Shown here one piece after another: positions 1-11,877 of a stretch of 64,000 bases of DNA. The position numbers and the translations under genes are program-made. Where the stretch lies: contig NZ_JOEE01000007.1 in assembly GCF_000720925.1 (NCBI RefSeq), positions 201,346 through 265,345 on the forward strand, written 5' to 3'. Below the pieces are notes generated by a model, which saw nothing but the letters and a program-made list of their open reading frames with translations, searched no databases and had not been told where the DNA came from. The stretch comes from Phycicoccus jejuensis. GTDB taxonomy: Bacteria > Actinomycetota > Actinomycetes > Actinomycetales > Dermatophilaceae. Numbering within the stretch: the stretch's first letter is position 1; the number at the start of each line of letters is the position of its first letter.

Positions 1-355
1 GGACCTCGAGCGTCTCGTCGGCCGGCGCCTCGCCGTCGTAGGTGTCCTGCTGCTGGTACGCCGTACGGGCGAGCGACTCCGACACGGGCGCCCCCTGCTG
101 CGCGATCTCGTCGAGGTAGACCGGGGCCCCGATGAGGCGGCCGAGCACCTGGTCGCCCGTGAGGTTGGCCCCCGGGAAGGTCTTGTTGATCTGGGCCTGG
201 GCGACCTGGACCTCGTTCTCGGTGATGACGCGGCCGTCGACCGTGGCGGCGCGGCCGGCCTCGGTCGTCCCGCAGCCGGCGGTGACGAGCGCGGCGCCGA
301 GGGCGAGCGCCGCAGCGACGCGGCGAACCGGAGTGGTCACGAGGGGTCCTTTCAT
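1..355 (-). CDS. SurA-N-like lipoprotein (3' part missing)
   Basis: This is the N-terminal 118 residues of a secreted lipoprotein that runs off the left edge. It starts MKGPLVTTPVRR, then a hydrophobic signal segment ends in the lipobox LVTAGC, so lipidation at Cys28 is expected. The mature part begins with a VDGRVITENEVQVAQ-type segment, which resembles the start of SurA/PrsA N-terminal chaperone domains. It lies 4 bp downstream of the mfd stop and is surely co-transcribed with it. In mycobacteria a lipoprotein (LpqU) also lies close to mfd, though it is a different family. Chaperone function is inferred from the short visible part. The alternative GTG start at codon 6 would also keep the signal peptide. 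Confidence 0.72.
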   Translation of the reverse strand, partial: MKGPLVTTPVRRVAAALALGAALVTAGCGTTEAGRAATVDGRVITENEVQVAQAQINKTFPGANLTGDQVLGRLIGAPVYLDEIAQQGAPVSESLARTAYQQQDTYDGEAPADETLEV

Positions 356-359
356 CGGG

Positions 360-3938
<3,579 letters not shown>

Positions 3939-3992
3939 GTCGGTCTCAGGTTAGCCGGGGGCACCGACGGTCGTGACGCCCGTGGCGGCGGC

Positions 3993-4832
3993 TCAGCCGG
4001 GGACGCGAACCCGCTCGACGCGGCGGTCCTCGACCGTCCTCCCCGTCCCTCCGTCGTCGAGCAGCAGCATCGCCGACACCATCGTCGCGAGGAGGAAGAG
4101 CCCGAAGAAGAAGCCGCCGATGACGTCGGTCAGCCAGTGCTCCTGGTTGTACATCCGGGCGTAGGCCTGCACGGTCTCGAGCAGCGCCACGAGGGCCGCG
4201 CCCGCCGCCCACCAGCGCCGGCTCGTGGTCTCGGTCCACCGCAGGGCCAGGACGACGACCAGGCCGTAGACGACGATGACGCGGGCACAGCCGCCGGACG
4301 GGTAGGAGCCCAGCGTCGTCGGGGGGTGCCCGCGGTCGACGACGAGCTTGAGGAGCTCCTGGACGTTCTTCTCCAGCAGGTACCCGACCGGGAGGACGAC
4401 GAGGGGGACCCACCACCGGCGCCGTCGCCACAGCACGGCGAGGACGAGCGCCGCGACGACGGTGAGGACCTGCGTCTGCTGGAGCCCGCCCACGTTGGTC
4501 AGCACCAGCCAGATGGAGTCCCAGGTGGCGTCGCGGCCGGCCGCGAACCACTCGAAGGTCGGGTGGTCGACGTAGGGCTCGATCGCCTGGAAGCCCTCGC
4601 CGAGCACCCACAGGACGAAGGTCATGGCGCCGCCGCCGAGGAAGACGGCCGCCGCGAAGGCGCCCACGCGCCCGAGCTGTGCGACGAGGACGTCGCCGAC
4701 GGCCCGTGCCCGTGCCAGCACCGACCTGACCCAGCCCGGTGCGGTGGTGCGGTCGGCCCGCAGGACGAGGAGGGCGCCGGCGCCCACGACCAGCACCAGC
4801 GCGACGACTCCGACGAGCATTGTCCCCTTCAC
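3993..4832 (-). CDS. PAP2-family membrane phosphatase-like protein
   Basis: This polytopic membrane protein of about 279 residues belongs to the type 2 phosphatidic acid phosphatase fold. Members dephosphorylate lipid phosphates such as undecaprenyl diphosphate or phosphatidylglycerol phosphate. The third motif is intact (ARMYNQEHWLTDV, residues ~224-236: Arg-x5-His-x3-Asp). The first motif reads KLVVDRGHP, with His where the family has Arg. The second reads YPSGG, where the family has PSGH. The loss of the motif-2 His makes catalysis doubtful. The start is GTG at 4832 (VKGTMLVGVV); ATG at 4820 is equally possible. It lies 54 bp upstream of mfd on the same strand, next to the polysaccharide locus. 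Confidence 0.8.
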   Translation of the reverse strand: MKGTMLVGVVALVLVVGAGALLVLRADRTTAPGWVRSVLARARAVGDVLVAQLGRVGAFAAAVFLGGGAMTFVLWVLGEGFQAIEPYVDHPTFEWFAAGRDATWDSIWLVLTNVGGLQQTQVLTVVAALVLAVLWRRRRWWVPLVVLPVGYLLEKNVQELLKLVVDRGHPPTTLGSYPSGGCARVIVVYGLVVVLALRWTETTSRRWWAAGAALVALLETVQAYARMYNQEHWLTDVIGGFFFGLFLLATMVSAMLLLDDGGTGRTVEDRRVERVRVPG

Positions 4833-5143
4833 CCGCCCATCATGGCCGACCGGACCCCTCCGGCGGGAGCCTTTCCCGCAGGCCGGTCGGTGCCCCGTCG
4901 GGCACCGTCCCGGAGCACGTCCGGCCGGTCGGCACCAGCACCGCCGGACCGAAACCTGACCGAATTCTGAGTCCGCCGCCGGGGAATTGTTTCCCTTGGC
5001 GGCTCGAGCCACGTACCGTCACCGAAGTCCGCGCGTCCACTCCCTGCCAGAGACGCCGGCGCGGACGCGTGCCAACCCCTGCTCGTCGGTCGCTGCCCTC
5101 CCGGTGCCCGACCATGGCCGCGGCGTCACAGGAGCACCTGACC
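4833..5143. promoter_or_regulatory. 311-bp divergent intergenic region
   Basis: No gene is visible here between the divergent PAP2 and GH26-like genes. It must hold both promoters. One structured spot is an imperfect stem at 4975-5003 (GCCGCC/GGCGGC outer arms, GGGAA/TTCCC inner arms, loop TTGT). A GAATTC-containing, locally AT-richer segment lies just before it at 4950-4970. I could not pick a convincing -35/-10 pair. Confidence 0.3.
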
Positions 5144-6118
5144 ATGCCCACCTCTGTCACCAGCCCCCGCCACGCCCGACCCCGGCGCCGCCGCGGCCTC
5201 ACGACCCTCGCCCTCGGCTCGGCCCTCGCGACCACCGTCGCGCTCGCCCCGGCCGACGCCGCGTCCGCCCGCCCCCTGGGCGACACGGCCCAGGCCACCA
5301 CCACCGCCGCGGCGGCCGCCAGCCCGCTGTTCTTCGGCGGGGCCGGCGATGTCACGACCCTGACCAAGATGTCCGGCCAGACCGTGGCCACCCACTCCTA
5401 CGGCAACTTCCAGGGCGGGGTCCCGACCGGACGGATGGTCACGGTCAACGCCAACGGCCTCCCGTGGCGCTCGGTCACCGCGGCCGCCCCCGGCAGCGCC
5501 CTGCACAACGACATGATCCGCTGGGCCAAGACGATCAAGGCGCGCGGCGGCACCATCCTCGTGGCCTTCGGCCACGAGCCCGAGGTCTCGGCGAAGATCA
5601 AGCAGGGGACGGCGGCCGAGTACCGCGCCGCCTACCGCAAGGTCGTCGACCTCTTCCGCGCGCAGGGCGTCACCAACGTCAAGTGGGTCTACCAGGCGAC
5701 CGCGTGGTCCTACCGCGTCAAGAGCACGGACCGGATCGCGGCCGTCAACTGGTACCCCGGCGACGCCTACGTCGACGTCATCGGCGGCGACGCCTACAAC
5801 TGGTACACCTGCGGCGAGGGCCGCAGCCGCGACGTGCCGCTGTCGACCATCGCCAGCGGGGTCCTCTCCTTCGCGAAGGCCCACGGCAAGAAGGCGGCCC
5901 TGCCCGAGTTCGCCGCGCACTCCACGGTCAACCGCAGCGCCTGGCTGTCGGCCGGCTACTCGTGGATGAAGAGCAACAGCGCGTACTTCGTCGCGGCGTT
6001 CTACTTCAACCGCCCGCCGACCAACGCCAGCAACAACGACTGCGCCTGGTCCCTCAAGACCAGCTCCGAGTACTCGTCGTACAAGTCCATCGTCGCCGAC
6101 GGGTGGACGACCTCCTGA
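5144..6118 (+). CDS. secreted GH26-like glycoside hydrolase
   Basis: This 324-residue exported protein is probably a (beta/alpha)8 glycan hydrolase of the GH26 clan. The N terminus MPTSVTSPRHARPRRRRG is followed by a hydrophobic segment and the cleavage-like site ADAASA, a Sec signal peptide. The catalytic acid/base candidate is Glu145 in AFGHEPE and the nucleophile candidate is Glu255 in ALPEFAA; both sit where GH26 enzymes have them. The start at 5144 is chosen because an AGGAG lies about 9 bases before it; an in-frame ATG at 5114 lacks this. It sits at the edge of the exopolysaccharide locus together with a second GH26-like protein at 11878. Trimming or editing the polymer outside the cell is inferred; the substrate is unknown. 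Confidence 0.78.
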   Translation: MPTSVTSPRHARPRRRRGLTTLALGSALATTVALAPADAASARPLGDTAQATTTAAAAASPLFFGGAGDVTTLTKMSGQTVATHSYGNFQGGVPTGRMVTVNANGLPWRSVTAAAPGSALHNDMIRWAKTIKARGGTILVAFGHEPEVSAKIKQGTAAEYRAAYRKVVDLFRAQGVTNVKWVYQATAWSYRVKSTDRIAAVNWYPGDAYVDVIGGDAYNWYTCGEGRSRDVPLSTIASGVLSFAKAHGKKAALPEFAAHSTVNRSAWLSAGYSWMKSNSAYFVAAFYFNRPPTNASNNDCAWSLKTSSEYSSYKSIVADGWTTS

Positions 6119-6137
6119 CGCAGCGGCGATGACCACC

Positions 6138-6177
6138 GACGGGGTGGGCGGACGTCTCGACGTCCGCCCGCCCCGTC
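6138..6177. terminator. bidirectional hairpin terminator
   Basis: Two 17-base arms (6138-6154 and 6161-6177) pair with one G-T wobble around a 6-base loop. The hairpin sits between the convergent GH26-like gene and the next lipoprotein gene. There is no T tract, as is usual in actinobacteria. Confidence 0.7.
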
Positions 6178-6201
6178 GTCGTCGGGGCCCACGCCCGCGC
6201 G

Positions 6202-6831
6202 TCAGGACGCGAAGGTCACGTCCCAGCAGCCCTTGGCGCTGCCGGTGGTCGCTGTGATGCGCCAGTCGCCGGCCGACGGGACGGTCAGCTGCACGAGGTG
6301 GTACTTGAAGCGGTCGGCGGTCTCGGTGGTGGAGCTCTTGACGGTGACGGCCCCGGAGCCGTCGCGCTGCGCGAGGGTGACCGACAGCGTCGCCTTCTCG
6401 TCGGACACGTCGGCCGGGATGACGTAGAGCGGTAACGCCGAGGTGGGGGACGCCGTGAACGCCGCCCGGGCGTCGGCGAAGTTGCCCGCGGCCAGCTCTC
6501 CCGAGCGCACGTCCCGCTGCGTGCCCACGGCCACGCAGCCGGCCTTGCTCGAACCGGGGAGCCGTTGCAGGGCACTGTCCTGGCGACCGGGTCGGTCGGC
6601 GGCCTCGCTCGGGGGTGCGGTCGCCGCCGAGGGGATCTCGTCCGGCGTGGTCGGTGCCGCGGAGGAGGGGCTCGCCGAGGAGGTCGACGTGGCCGTCCCG
6701 GAGCTCGGGGCCGCGGTGGGCGTGGCGTCGCCGCCGCCCCCCGACGTGCAGGCGCCCGTGGCGAGGACGACGCACACGGCGGGGACGCCCCACCAGGCCC
6801 TGCGGCGAGCGTGACGGACAGACGCGTTCAT
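6202..6831 (-). CDS. putative lipoprotein, unknown function
   Basis: This 209-residue protein has a clear lipoprotein signal: MNASVRHARRRAWWG, a hydrophobic core, then the lipobox LATGAC. A low-complexity Ser/Thr/Ala/Pro linker of about 60 residues follows. The C-terminal half (from about residue 110) looks like a small beta-sandwich, with the alternating pattern VTVKSSTTETADRFKYHLVQ and the ending GDWRITATTGSAKGCWDVTF. Two cysteines (GCVAVG and KGCWDV) could form a disulfide. I do not recognise a named family. It is divergent from the sulfotransferase gene at 7010 and probably belongs to the cell-surface side of the polysaccharide locus. Confidence 0.8.
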   Translation of the reverse strand: MNASVRHARRRAWWGVPAVCVVLATGACTSGGGGDATPTAAPSSGTATSTSSASPSSAAPTTPDEIPSAATAPPSEAADRPGRQDSALQRLPGSSKAGCVAVGTQRDVRSGELAAGNFADARAAFTASPTSALPLYVIPADVSDEKATLSVTLAQRDGSGAVTVKSSTTETADRFKYHLVQLTVPSAGDWRITATTGSAKGCWDVTFAS

Positions 6832-7009
6832 GATCGACCTCCGGACCCCGGCCGGCCGGTTGCCGGCTCCCTGCGCAGGACCCTGGCCCAACTCTAGGTC
6901 CTCCCCCCGACCGGCACCCCGAACTCGACACAACCCGGGCAAACGCCCCGGCGGACGCTCCGCACTGCCACACTGGGCCGTCGTCCGTTGCCGCAGTGAG
7001 GAGTACAGG

Positions 7010-7837
7010 GTGCTCGAGGGGTCCAGGTTCGTGTTCGTGGGGGGCCTGCACCGCAGCGGTACGACACCCCTCGCCCGTCTGCTCGCCCGCCACCCCGAGA
7101 TCGCGGGCATCTCCGACAGCGGGGTCAGCGAGGACGAGGGGGTCCACCTCCAGGACGTCTACCCGCCGATCCGCGCCCACGGGGGGATGGGTCGCTTCGC
7201 GAACGACCCGCGCGCGCACCTCACCGAGTCCTCGCCCCTGGTCTCGTCGGAGAACGCGCAGCGCCTCGTCGACGCGTGGTCGCCCCACTGGGACCTCTCG
7301 CGTCGGCTGCTCCTGGAGAAGTCGCCCGGCAACCTCGTCATGGGACGGTTCCTCCAGGCGCTGTTCCCGGGGAGCGCCCTCGTCGTGGTCGTCCGGCACC
7401 CCGTCGTGGCCTCGCTCGCGCTCGAGAAGTGGAACCCGTGGCCGGTCTCGCGCAGCGGGCGCCGGCACTCGACCCTGCCGGACCTCGTCGGGCACTGGGT
7501 GCGGGCCCACGAGCTCCTCCTCGAGGACGCGCCCCACCACGAGCGCCTGCTCGTCCTGCGCTACGAGGACCTCGTGGCCGACGCCGAGGCCCGTCTCACC
7601 GACGTCGCCCGGCTCCTCGGGCTCGACACGCCCCTGCCGGCGGACGGCATCCGGGCGGGTGCGAGCGACCGCTACGCCCAGACCTGGGACGCGATGCGCA
7701 CCGGCTCGCCCCTGGCCCGCCTCCGTCGCCGACAGGTGGAGGAGCGGTGGGGTGACGCCGTGGCCGCGTGGGGCTACTCCCTCGACGACCTCGGCGCGGT
7801 CGGTCCGCGCGAGTCGCTCCCGGCCGTCGTCCGCTGA
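7010..7837 (+). CDS. PAPS-dependent sulfotransferase 1
   Basis: Sulfotransferases move the sulfuryl group from PAPS to a hydroxyl or amine of a glycan, lipid or small molecule. The 5'-phosphosulfate loop is GGLHRSGTTPLARLL at residues 11-25. The 3'-phosphate site is VVVVRHPVVASLALEKW near residues 124-140. At 275 residues it is the usual length. It has no signal peptide or membrane segment, so it acts in the cytosol. The start is GTG at 7010 with GAGGAG 7 bases before it, just ahead of the PAPS loop; upstream in-frame sequence is not protein-like. It is one of three unrelated-looking sulfotransferases in this locus, which makes an exported sulfated polymer the simplest target. Confidence 0.87.
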   Translation: MLEGSRFVFVGGLHRSGTTPLARLLARHPEIAGISDSGVSEDEGVHLQDVYPPIRAHGGMGRFANDPRAHLTESSPLVSSENAQRLVDAWSPHWDLSRRLLLEKSPGNLVMGRFLQALFPGSALVVVVRHPVVASLALEKWNPWPVSRSGRRHSTLPDLVGHWVRAHELLLEDAPHHERLLVLRYEDLVADAEARLTDVARLLGLDTPLPADGIRAGASDRYAQTWDAMRTGSPLARLRRRQVEERWGDAVAAWGYSLDDLGAVGPRESLPAVVR

Positions 7838-7922
7838 CGACGGCCGTCCTCCCCCGACCCGCGGCTCCCTCTCCGACGGCCCGCACGCCGCTGCGGCGCC
7901 GCATGATCCGCGCCCGGACGTG

Positions 7923-7960
7923 CGGACGGGGCCGGCTCCCGCAGGAGCCGACCCCGTCCG
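7923..7960. terminator. bidirectional hairpin terminator
   Basis: Arms 7923-7939 and 7944-7960 pair at 16 of 17 positions around the loop CGCA. It separates the convergent sulfotransferase and propeller-PKD genes. Confidence 0.75.
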
Positions 7961-7975
7961 GTCGATCCGGTGGCC

Positions 7976-10900
7976 TCAGCCCGCCGGGTGGAGCACGACC
8001 GTCCAGAGGGCGGTCTTGTCGCTCGTGGAGTTGCTCGTGGCGGTGTTCCCGCCGACCTGACCGGCCGTGACCGGCCCGCCGGAGTCGGCGACCAGGACGC
8101 TGAACCGGGTACCCCCGGTGGCCTCGGTCTGCTCGAGCCTCGAGGTGACCGACGTCGGGAGCACCCAGTCGGTCGTGGTCGCGGACTTGTCGGACCAGTA
8201 GCTGACCACCCAGTCACCCGCCTGCGCCGTCGTCGTCGGCGTCGTGTGGGTGCTCGTCCCCGAGTCCCCGGTACGAACCGCGACCGGGAGGGCGCCGCCG
8301 ACGTTGCGGTAGACCGCGACCGAGAGGTTGCCCAGGCGGAACCCGGTCGAGTCGTCGACCCGCACGGCCTTGCCCGCGTCGCCCGCCTCGGCCTGCTTGC
8401 GCCAGAGCGTCGAGCGGATGGTGCCGTTGACGAAGGTGTCGACCTGCGTCCAGCCGGTGACCCCGGTCGGCCCCGTCCACGTGACGGAGGACGGCGTGGT
8501 CAGCCACAGGAGCATCGTGTCGCCGACCTGGGTGGTCGCCGGCACGGTGGCCGCCTTGAACTTCGCCGCGCCCGCCGCGGAGCTGGCCGCCCCGACGAAG
8601 GACGCCGGGTTGGTCGGCGCCGGCACGGTGGCCGTGACCGACTTGGTGACGGTGTTGCTCCCGCCACGGTCGTCGGTGACGGTGAGCCCCACCGAGTAGG
8701 TGCCGCTCGCGACGTACTGGTGGCTCGGCGAGGCGGTCGTCGCCGTCCCGCCGTCCCCGAAGGTCCAGGCGTAGGACGCGATGGTGCCGTCCGGGTCGGA
8801 GGACCCGGTGCCGTCGAAGACGCACGTCCCGTCGGTGCACGACGAGGTGAACGACGCCGTGGGCAGGACGTTGGCCGGCTGGGCCGCGACGGTGACGCTG
8901 CGCGTCGTCGTCCCGGTGGCGCCCTGGTTGTCCGTCACGGTGAGGGTGACCGTGTAGGTCCCCGCCGCCGCGTAGGTGTACGACGGGTTCTGCGACGTCG
9001 ACGTGCCGCCGTCACCGAAGGACCAGGAGTAGCCCGTGACCGTCCCGTCCGTGTCCGTCCCGGTGCCCGCGAAGCCGCAGGCGAGGAAGGTGCACGAGGG
9101 CGTGCCGATCGAGGCCGTCGGACGCTCGTTCGCCGGCGGGCCGCCGTAGAGGAACAGCGAGCGGTTGCGCCAGTCGACCCCGTCGACGCCGGCGCCGCTG
9201 ACCTTGGTCGGCGACCCCGAGACGGCCGAGCCGTCGAACGGCACCGAGTAGAGCGCGCCGTCCGTCGAGCTGGCGTAGTAGAGCTTGCCACCGCTCACGA
9301 ACATCCCGTCGGCGGCGGCGAACCCGACGCTCGAGGTGACCGTGCGCACGCGCTCGTCCATGATGCCGCTGTCCGGCGAGAACCACCGGGCGTACAGGGT
9401 GTTGTCGTTCTTCAGCGTGTAGTACATCCAGCCGGCCGAGTAGGTCATGCCGGTCACGCTGTTGAGCTGGCCGTACAGCGAGGGCACCGCACCGTTGTAG
9501 GTGCCACCCAGGTTGTTGTCGACGTCCTTCCACTTCGGGTCGTTGTACGGGTTGACCGTGACGTCGGCGCCGAAGGTCGTGCCGTCGAACGTCCGGCGGT
9601 GGAGGAACCCGTCCGTCGAGCCGTAGAACAGCGTCGAGCCGACCATGAACGCGCCGCGGGTCGAGGCCCAGGGCACGCCACCCGTGGGCTCGGTGCGGGG
9701 AGCCCCGCTCGTGCCCGTCGTGGTGAGCGGGACCGAGGCAAGCCCGTCGGTCGGGGGCGTCGGGGTGACGTCCGTGCGGATGATCTCGATGCCGTTGACG
9801 AGCGGGTTCTCGACGACGTGCGAGAAGTCGATGTTCACCGTGCCGTCGGAGACCTCGTCGAAGGCCTTCATCGTGCCCTTCTGGTCACCGACGCTCGCGA
9901 CGATGTCGAAGTTGCTCAGCACCTGGGTGCCGTCGAGGGCCACGTTGAACGAGCGCTTGCCCGCCGTGTTCGTGCACGAGCAGCGGTTGGCGAAGTAGAG
10001 CCGCACCTGGATCGGTGTGCCCGCGGCGACCGGGAAGGCCCACTGCATCGCGGGGCTGTCGTTGGGCGACCAGCGCTCGCTGTCGAAGATGGCACCCGGC
10101 GTGGAGGCCGGGACCGTGGCGTCGACGGTGCGGTTGCTGTCCCAGCCCGCCGCGTTGCTGTTGCTGTTGCGGAAGGTGCTGGCGCCGCTGTCGTCGGTCC
10201 AGTCGGGGCCGGTGTCGGAGGACGGGACGCTGCCACCACCGGCGTTGACGCGGTAGAGGACGTTCGTCGAGCCTCCGGTCGAGCCGCCGAGGAAGACCCG
10301 GCCCGGCAGCGAGCCGGTCGCGGTCGTGTGCAGCTGCGTCCTGCCGTAGGGGAAGAACACGATGCGCGGACGCTTGTACTGCCGGTTGCCGACCCAGATC
10401 GAGTTGGACCCCATGTAGATGCCCTCGGGCGTGGCGAGCAGCGCGTAGACCGCGACGCCGGCGGGGTTGCGGCCCGGGTTCCACGACAGCGGACGGCCGC
10501 TGATCGGGTCGAGGGCGACGATGCCGGGGCGTGGGACGGCGCCCGGACCGGCGTAGTCGACGCCGGTCGGGTTGTTGGCCCAGCGCTGGTGACCGCCGAC
10601 GAAGACCGCGTTCGTCGTGATCGCGTTCTCCCAGTTGGTGTCACCGCCGGACTCCGACACCCAGGTGGGCTGGGCGTCCGTGGAGGCGGTGTCGGTCTCG
10701 AAGCGGCTGGCCGCGTCGCAGAGGGTGCCGCGCACGCCGCCGCCGGTGCCGCTGACGACGAAGAAGGAGTAGTCGGGCGAGAACGAGACGTCGCGCACCC
10801 AGCTGTCGAAGGCCCAGTTGAAGCACTGGTCGCTCAGCCGGTTGGTGTTCCAGGCGGTGCGCACGGCCGCGGTCGCGCCGAGGTCGACCTGCACGATCTG

Positions 10901-11647
10901 GTCGCGCAGGAGCCCGTCGGCGTACTTGAAGTTGCCGACCGCCACCATCCGCGAGCCGTCCGCCGTGACGTCGAGCGCGACAACGCCGGTCCACCCCTGG
11001 GCCCCCGACCCGGTGTCGTTGTGGTGCCCCGTGAGCTGGACGTTCATGTACGGGTCGATGGCGCCGTTGGACAGGGCCAGGCTCGCGAGCCCGGCGTGGT
11101 CCTTGGCCGCCACCTTCGTGAAGGTCCCACCGATGTACACGCGGTTGCCGCGCACGACGATGTCGTTGACGAAGCCGAAGTTGTTGGTCGGCGGGTTCCA
11201 CGACGCGACGGCCTGCCCGGTCGTCAGGTCGAGGAGGGCGATGTCGCGGCGGGTCGCCCCGCCGGCGCTCGTGAAGTCGCCGCCGACGAAGACCGTCGTG
11301 GCCGTCGGGCCCGGGTGCACGGCGTAGACCGGCCCGTTGACGTTGAAGTTCACCGGGCTGAGCGCCCCGGTGGACTGGTTGAACGCGGCGACGTTTGAGC
11401 GGGCGACCCCACCGATCGTCGTGAACGTCCCTCCGATGACCATCGTGGACCCGACCTTGGCGATCGAGCGCACGTCACCGTCGTCGACCGACGGGGTGGC
11501 CGTGGAGGGCACCTCGTCGACCATCGCGGAGGCCGTGGGCGGAGGGGCGGAGGGCACGGTCGCCGAGGCAGCCGGCGCGGACGTCACGAGTCCGGCCAGC
11601 ACCAAGGACGCGATGCCCACGAAGGCCCCGATGGGGTTACCTTTCAT
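7976..11647 (-). CDS. secreted propeller-malectin-PKD protein
   Basis: This very large secreted protein (1223 residues) starts MKGNPIGAFVGIASLVLAGL with a signal peptide ending near APAASA; AGGGAG lies 6 bases upstream. Residues ~45-450 hold repeated VGGDFTSAGG/IGGTFTKVA-like blades of a DUF5122-type beta-propeller. Residues ~465-630 are a malectin-like carbohydrate-binding domain (VNAGG at its start, VRLYFANR). Another propeller-like stretch (about 640-835) reads like a second repeat set. Two PKD domains follow at ~840-922 and ~925-1007 (WSFGDGG and WTFGDGG). A ~215-residue C-terminal beta domain has no obvious family. It carries no LPXTG or lipobox. A carbohydrate-binding surface or matrix scaffold for the local polymer is inferred. 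It is divergent from a GH26-like lipoprotein. Confidence 0.85.
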   Translation of the reverse strand: MKGNPIGAFVGIASLVLAGLVTSAPAASATVPSAPPPTASAMVDEVPSTATPSVDDGDVRSIAKVGSTMVIGGTFTTIGGVARSNVAAFNQSTGALSPVNFNVNGPVYAVHPGPTATTVFVGGDFTSAGGATRRDIALLDLTTGQAVASWNPPTNNFGFVNDIVVRGNRVYIGGTFTKVAAKDHAGLASLALSNGAIDPYMNVQLTGHHNDTGSGAQGWTGVVALDVTADGSRMVAVGNFKYADGLLRDQIVQVDLGATAAVRTAWNTNRLSDQCFNWAFDSWVRDVSFSPDYSFFVVSGTGGGVRGTLCDAASRFETDTASTDAQPTWVSESGGDTNWENAITTNAVFVGGHQRWANNPTGVDYAGPGAVPRPGIVALDPISGRPLSWNPGRNPAGVAVYALLATPEGIYMGSNSIWVGNRQYKRPRIVFFPYGRTQLHTTATGSLPGRVFLGGSTGGSTNVLYRVNAGGGSVPSSDTGPDWTDDSGASTFRNSNSNAAGWDSNRTVDATVPASTPGAIFDSERWSPNDSPAMQWAFPVAAGTPIQVRLYFANRCSCTNTAGKRSFNVALDGTQVLSNFDIVASVGDQKGTMKAFDEVSDGTVNIDFSHVVENPLVNGIEIIRTDVTPTPPTDGLASVPLTTTGTSGAPRTEPTGGVPWASTRGAFMVGSTLFYGSTDGFLHRRTFDGTTFGADVTVNPYNDPKWKDVDNNLGGTYNGAVPSLYGQLNSVTGMTYSAGWMYYTLKNDNTLYARWFSPDSGIMDERVRTVTSSVGFAAADGMFVSGGKLYYASSTDGALYSVPFDGSAVSGSPTKVSGAGVDGVDWRNRSLFLYGGPPANERPTASIGTPSCTFLACGFAGTGTDTDGTVTGYSWSFGDGGTSTSQNPSYTYAAAGTYTVTLTVTDNQGATGTTTRSVTVAAQPANVLPTASFTSSCTDGTCVFDGTGSSDPDGTIASYAWTFGDGGTATTASPSHQYVASGTYSVGLTVTDDRGGSNTVTKSVTATVPAPTNPASFVGAASSAAGAAKFKAATVPATTQVGDTMLLWLTTPSSVTWTGPTGVTGWTQVDTFVNGTIRSTLWRKQAEAGDAGKAVRVDDSTGFRLGNLSVAVYRNVGGALPVAVRTGDSGTSTHTTPTTTAQAGDWVVSYWSDKSATTTDWVLPTSVTSRLEQTEATGGTRFSVLVADSGGPVTAGQVGGNTATSNSTSDKTALWTVVLHPAG

Positions 11648-11877
11648 GGAGTTCTCCCTGCACTGCTCCACGCGCAGCGGCGAGCCGCTGAAAGGTCCCC
11701 TGCAGACCCCGCGCCCCCGAATGGTGACACGCCCCCCGGCATTCGGGAAGCAGAATGCGTCAATTCGGTCACGGTTGCGTGTCGGGCAGCTCTCAGGGTC
11801 CGCACCGGTCACGCCGCACCGAGGTCGCTGGCCTACGCTCGGCGGACGACTCCGGGACCGGCGGGATGGAGACCTTC

